In this document: in pieces, positions 61,260 through 64,000 of the stretch
How the letters are laid out: the number at the start of each line of letters is the position of its first letter
Numbering within the stretch: the first letter of the stretch is position 1
Assembly (NCBI GenBank): GCA_963793275.1
Contig: CAWBZL010000002.1
Coordinates: forward strand, 496,001 to 560,000
Reading direction: 5' to 3'
Length of the DNA stretch: 64,000 nucleotides
Source: Marinirhabdus sp963793275
Lineage (GTDB): Bacteria > Bacteroidota > Bacteroidia > Flavobacteriales > Flavobacteriaceae
Notes under the pieces: model-generated
Database searches by the model: none
What the model saw: the letters and a program-made list of their open reading frames with translations, nothing else
Told to the model about the DNA's origin: nothing
Made by a program: the position numbers and the translations under genes

Positions 61260-63665
61260 TTATGTTTTAGATGTGAATTGAATTATTGCTTTTTGCATAT
61301 CGTGATGCTCATTGTAGAGCTTCATTATTTCTTCGTTTTCCTGACCATCGGTTAAGTAAGCCGCATAGACTTCCTTCGGAACTTCAAGACGGAATATGTT
61401 ACTTTCCCTACCTATTTTGATAAACATTTCGGTGTACTTCCGTGGTCCGGAAAGATTGTTTTTGATGGACTTTAATTGGTTTAAATCGTGGCTGGAAAGG
61501 TTGAGTCTTTTGACCAATTCGTCATAGCCTTTTTCATTGTTAAGGCTGTAAATGACCTGCGTGTTTTCAAGATATACTCGCTGAAGTTGAATTGTTAGGC
61601 AATTGATTAATGGATTGAAGAATAATCCCAATCGCACCGTTTTGTTTACGTATGGCTTGATAGTAGAATTCTACGCTTTCCAGAACATTTTCAAACTTCA
61701 GTTGCTTGGCAAACTCGTCGAAAAGGATGATACCTTTTTCAGCACGGTTTTTCCAAATAGTTCTTTGGATGGCTGACTTTATCAGCTTCAACATTACAGA
61801 CAAGATTTCCTTATTGTCCTTTACTTCATCCAGTTCAAAAACTATCAAGCGTTTGTCCTCGATTTTATACGTCTGGTCTTCGCTCACTTCAAAAAGGAAA
61901 CTATATAGACCATCACCGACATACTCGGACATTACGTGCAAAAAACTCGTGACGTTAAAGTAGTCGGGATGGATTTTTAAGGTGTCCAGAAGGTCTTTCT
62001 GATTCCTTTCTATAAAGCTGTAAAAACCATCTAAAGAGTGATTTTCTGGAATGTACTATCGTAATAATGACGCAGTATCTTTTTGACCGAAACTGATTGA
62101 GCTTTTGTAACTTTTAAATCTGAAGCAAACAGTTCGAATAGGAAAACGGATAAATCTTCCAAACGTTCTGGAGTGAGGTCATCTTGATGACTAATGTAAA
62201 ATGGATTGATGCCCAAGTTCTTCCCGCTTTCATAACGAAGTACTGTATATTTTTCAGGATAGAGTTTAGCAAACTTGGTGTATGAGCCACCCAAGTCGAT
62301 AATAACGAGACGAACACCACTTTCAAAATATTGGCGCAGGATGTTATTGGCCAAAAAGGATTTGCCTTCGCCTGTTGGCGCAAAAATGGCAAAGTTTCTT
62401 GCCTTGATGCGTTTCTTCTTTTCATCCCAAACATCCTTCAGGACAGGAATGTTATGTTCACGGTCATTAAAGATGATTCCGGTGTTATCAGATTTATAGT
62501 TTGTATTGTTGATGAACAGGCAAAGTGCGTGCTTCAAATCTGTCACATACAAATCATTATTTGAGAAGTTGGAAGAGAAACAGCAGTAACTATTTAGGAT
62601 GTAATTCTTACGTTCTTCGCCTCTTGGATAATACGGGATGATATCCAATTCCTTAAATTCGGTCTTTATTTTTGAGGTTATCTTGTCGAGCTCTTTGCCT
62701 TCTTTTGCCCAATACACAATATTGAGATGACCACGTATAATCCGTGCATTGTCATCCGCATTGATTTGGTCTAGAATGTGCTGAATTTTGCCTAGTACCA
62801 CTTTGTTTTGAGAACCAAAATTGGAACTCTTGTTCAGTTCCTCAATCTTCTTGTCGAGCAGCTTGCGCCACTTTTGTTTATCATCGAGATAGATTATCTG
62901 GTTGACGATATGATTTTCATTAAGCGTAAGCCCAAGACCATCAATAAACCCTTGATGAAACACAAAATCATCTGATGTGAATTTCTCATTGGTTTTGCTA
63001 CTCTGTACACTTTCGCCAAAGCACAGTTCGCTATTGATGGCAAGGGCATCAAAATGGTTTTCGCCAATATTGACGCTTTTCTTTTCCAGTATTATGTCAG
63101 TATCAAAGCCTTCGTTGAATCCATTGAAATAGGAACTAGTGAGCTTCTGAATCTCTTCCGCTTTAAGCGGAAGGAACGCCATTTTTCTGCTATTGTTTAT
63201 AAAGGAAACAGAGTCGCTTACCGAATTGACGAAGCTTTTGATATTGTCATCCAGTTCTTGTACAATTCCTTTTGAAACCTTTCGGAAGGGATTGACGTAT
63301 TTTGGATTGTTGAGGGCCTTGTTTTTGGTCAGGATGAAGAACAGATAACATTTATGCTCTATGTGTGTACGGCCTTTAAAATGTTCGTGGGTTGCTTTTT
63401 CTAAAAAGGTTTTATTCGGAAGCTGTTCCGAGGAATAGGATTTTTTCAGGTAGATATCCTGTTTGTGAACCACTGTTCCAACAGGCAAAGATTTTAAAGC
63501 CTGAAACCAAGCACCGTGCATATCTTCAAAATCCTTTTCGGACAAAGAATAGATTTCGGGTAGGTTTCCTTCAAAACATAATACCACATTGCCATTATTG
63601 GCAAATACGATATTATCTTGAATATCCGTAATGGGTTGATATGCCGAAAGATTAATCTTGTTCAT
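61260..63665 (-). pseudogene. traG: TraG-like conjugation ATPase (VirB4 family), two frameshifts
   Basis: The first 540 residues are intact and include the Walker A A429-PTGEGKS-436 and RLVIIDLGGSYTKFAKLYPE. Near 62046 one A is missing from an A run; restoring it gives STFQKNHSLDGFYSFIERNQ and the next part, with VIVFELDEVKD-like and GIILFDEFAK (Walker B) to 61595. There a second one-base change is needed to reach LENTQVIYSLNNEKGYDEL and the C-terminus at 61260. Whole length is about 800 residues, normal for TraG. VirB4-type ATPases power assembly of the channel, so loss of the second half would end transfer. Confidence 0.85.
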
Positions 63666-63936
63666 AATCGAAGCCTGAATTTCTTTTGTTACTGATGATT
63701 TGTGGAAATGCTTTTGCCATTTGGAAAAGCTGCGGATTGTGGTTTATTCGAGTCAAGGCGACATATAATGCAGCATTGAATACCAGTACACCTATTATTA
63801 TCCCAAAGCTGAAAGAGAAGATGATGATGAGCAAGGAAGCCAAAACGGAAACCATCATTAAGGCAAACAGGGAAATGGGCAGCCCAAAAATGACCGCCCT
63901 TTTCCTGATGTTTTTATAGACCTCAAACTTCTTCAT
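63652..63936 (-). CDS. traF: TraF-like protein (DUF4133)
   Basis: The 94-residue protein has two membrane segments (VIFGLPISLFALMMVSVLAS and IIFSFSFGIIIGVLVFNAAL) and a polar C-terminus. It matches the TraF/DUF4133 family that precedes traG and is thought to act like VirB3. It overlaps traG by 14 bases. It is intact. Confidence 0.85.
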   Translation of the reverse strand: MKKFEVYKNIRKRAVIFGLPISLFALMMVSVLASLLIIIFSFSFGIIIGVLVFNAALYVALTRINHNPQLFQMAKAFPQIISNKRNSGFDYEQD

Positions 63937-63938
63937 CG

Positions 63939-64000
63939 TTATACAACAATTCCTATGAGGTAAGTAAATATGCCTACGACTGCACCTGCAATCAATACAA
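63939..64000 (-). CDS. C-terminal end of a TraE-like protein (partial)
   Basis: Only the last 19 residues are in the window: VLIAGAVVGIFTYLIGIVV, a membrane segment, then stop at 63939-63941. Position before traF points to traE (DUF4134, VirB2-like), but the piece is too short to prove it. Confidence 0.5.
   Translation of the reverse strand, partial: VLIAGAVVGIFTYLIGIVV

Larger units (their letters stand above)
38119..64000. mobile_element. left part of an integrative and conjugative element, continuing past the window
   Basis: From the tRNA-Leu to the right edge the gene content changes from host metabolism to mobilisation, plasmid-style partition, ssb, toxin-antitoxin, restriction and Bacteroidota type IV secretion genes (traF to traN families). 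A tRNA 3' end is a usual target of tyrosine integrases. No integrase and no second copy of the tRNA 3' end lie inside the window, so the far border is outside and the left border is inferred. Confidence 0.8.

Noticed and set aside
1..64000. CRISPR array, rRNA operon or IS element
   Set aside because: I see no regularly spaced repeats, no rRNA-like sequence and no transposase in the window.

Overview
The window reads as chromosomal DNA of a marine-type Flavobacteriaceae bacterium (Bacteroidota). It is AT-rich. It carries a type IX secretion C-terminal sorting domain, SusD-free but typical Flavobacteriia families (DUF4230, DUF4407, DUF4260, UPF0104/GT2 pair), TAnnTTTG-type -7 promoter boxes and Bacteroidota conjugation genes (traF, G, I, J, K, M, N families). 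I cannot name the genus from sequence alone.

Region 1 (1-37.9 kb) is host backbone. It holds: a small membrane operon (YiaAB, DUF2157, GDYXXLXY); lysS; a WCGDS thioredoxin-like protein; a di-haem peroxidase lipoprotein; a secreted PhoX-like protein with PKD and T9SS domains; an LRR protein; DUF456. A BlaI/M56 signalling cluster with TonB-C domain proteins (12.1-15.9 kb) has tandem operator dyads and a frameshift in blaI. Next come an outer-membrane-like protein, a GT2/flippase-like pair, ruvC, hemW, a tightly packed operon from a cyclase-family gene to a MutS-like ATPase (20.9-25.7 kb), a YdjM-type membrane hydrolase with an apparent CTG start, an ATP-grasp gene, an M23 peptidase, DUF4407, a surface protein, a second BlaI/M56 pair (32.2-35.1 kb) whose operators lie on the promoter, a PhnA-like protein and an M20 dipeptidase.

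Region 2 (37.9-38.2 kb) has a promoter, a 5' half of a tRNA-Leu, an intact tRNA-Leu(TAG) and a terminator. This is the likely insertion point of a mobile element.

Region 3 (38.2 kb to the right edge) is the left part of an integrative and conjugative element (ICE). It contains a ParB-like protein, DUF932, an AbiE-type toxin-antitoxin operon (toxin frameshifted), an unfamiliar two-gene cassette (759-aa membrane protein plus an arginase-like UPF0489 protein), a repeat-rich non-coding stretch, two tandem ssb genes, DUF6876, a candidate oriT, BfmA/BtgA-type and MobB-type mobilisation proteins and a VirD4-type coupling ATPase. On the minus strand follow a PD-(D/E)XK-like protein with an Eco57I-like methylase, then a tra operon (traE/F/G/I/J/K/M/N, DUF4878). 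No integrase is in the window.

Three observations stand out. A ~140-170 bp leader is repeated upstream of three separate ICE genes and suggests a common regulatory element. A membrane protein/UPF0489 gene pair sits beside the AbiE operon. Single-base frameshifts are heavily concentrated in the ICE (toxin, traG, traI, traM, traN) against only one in the host part, meaning either decay of the conjugation module or local sequence error.
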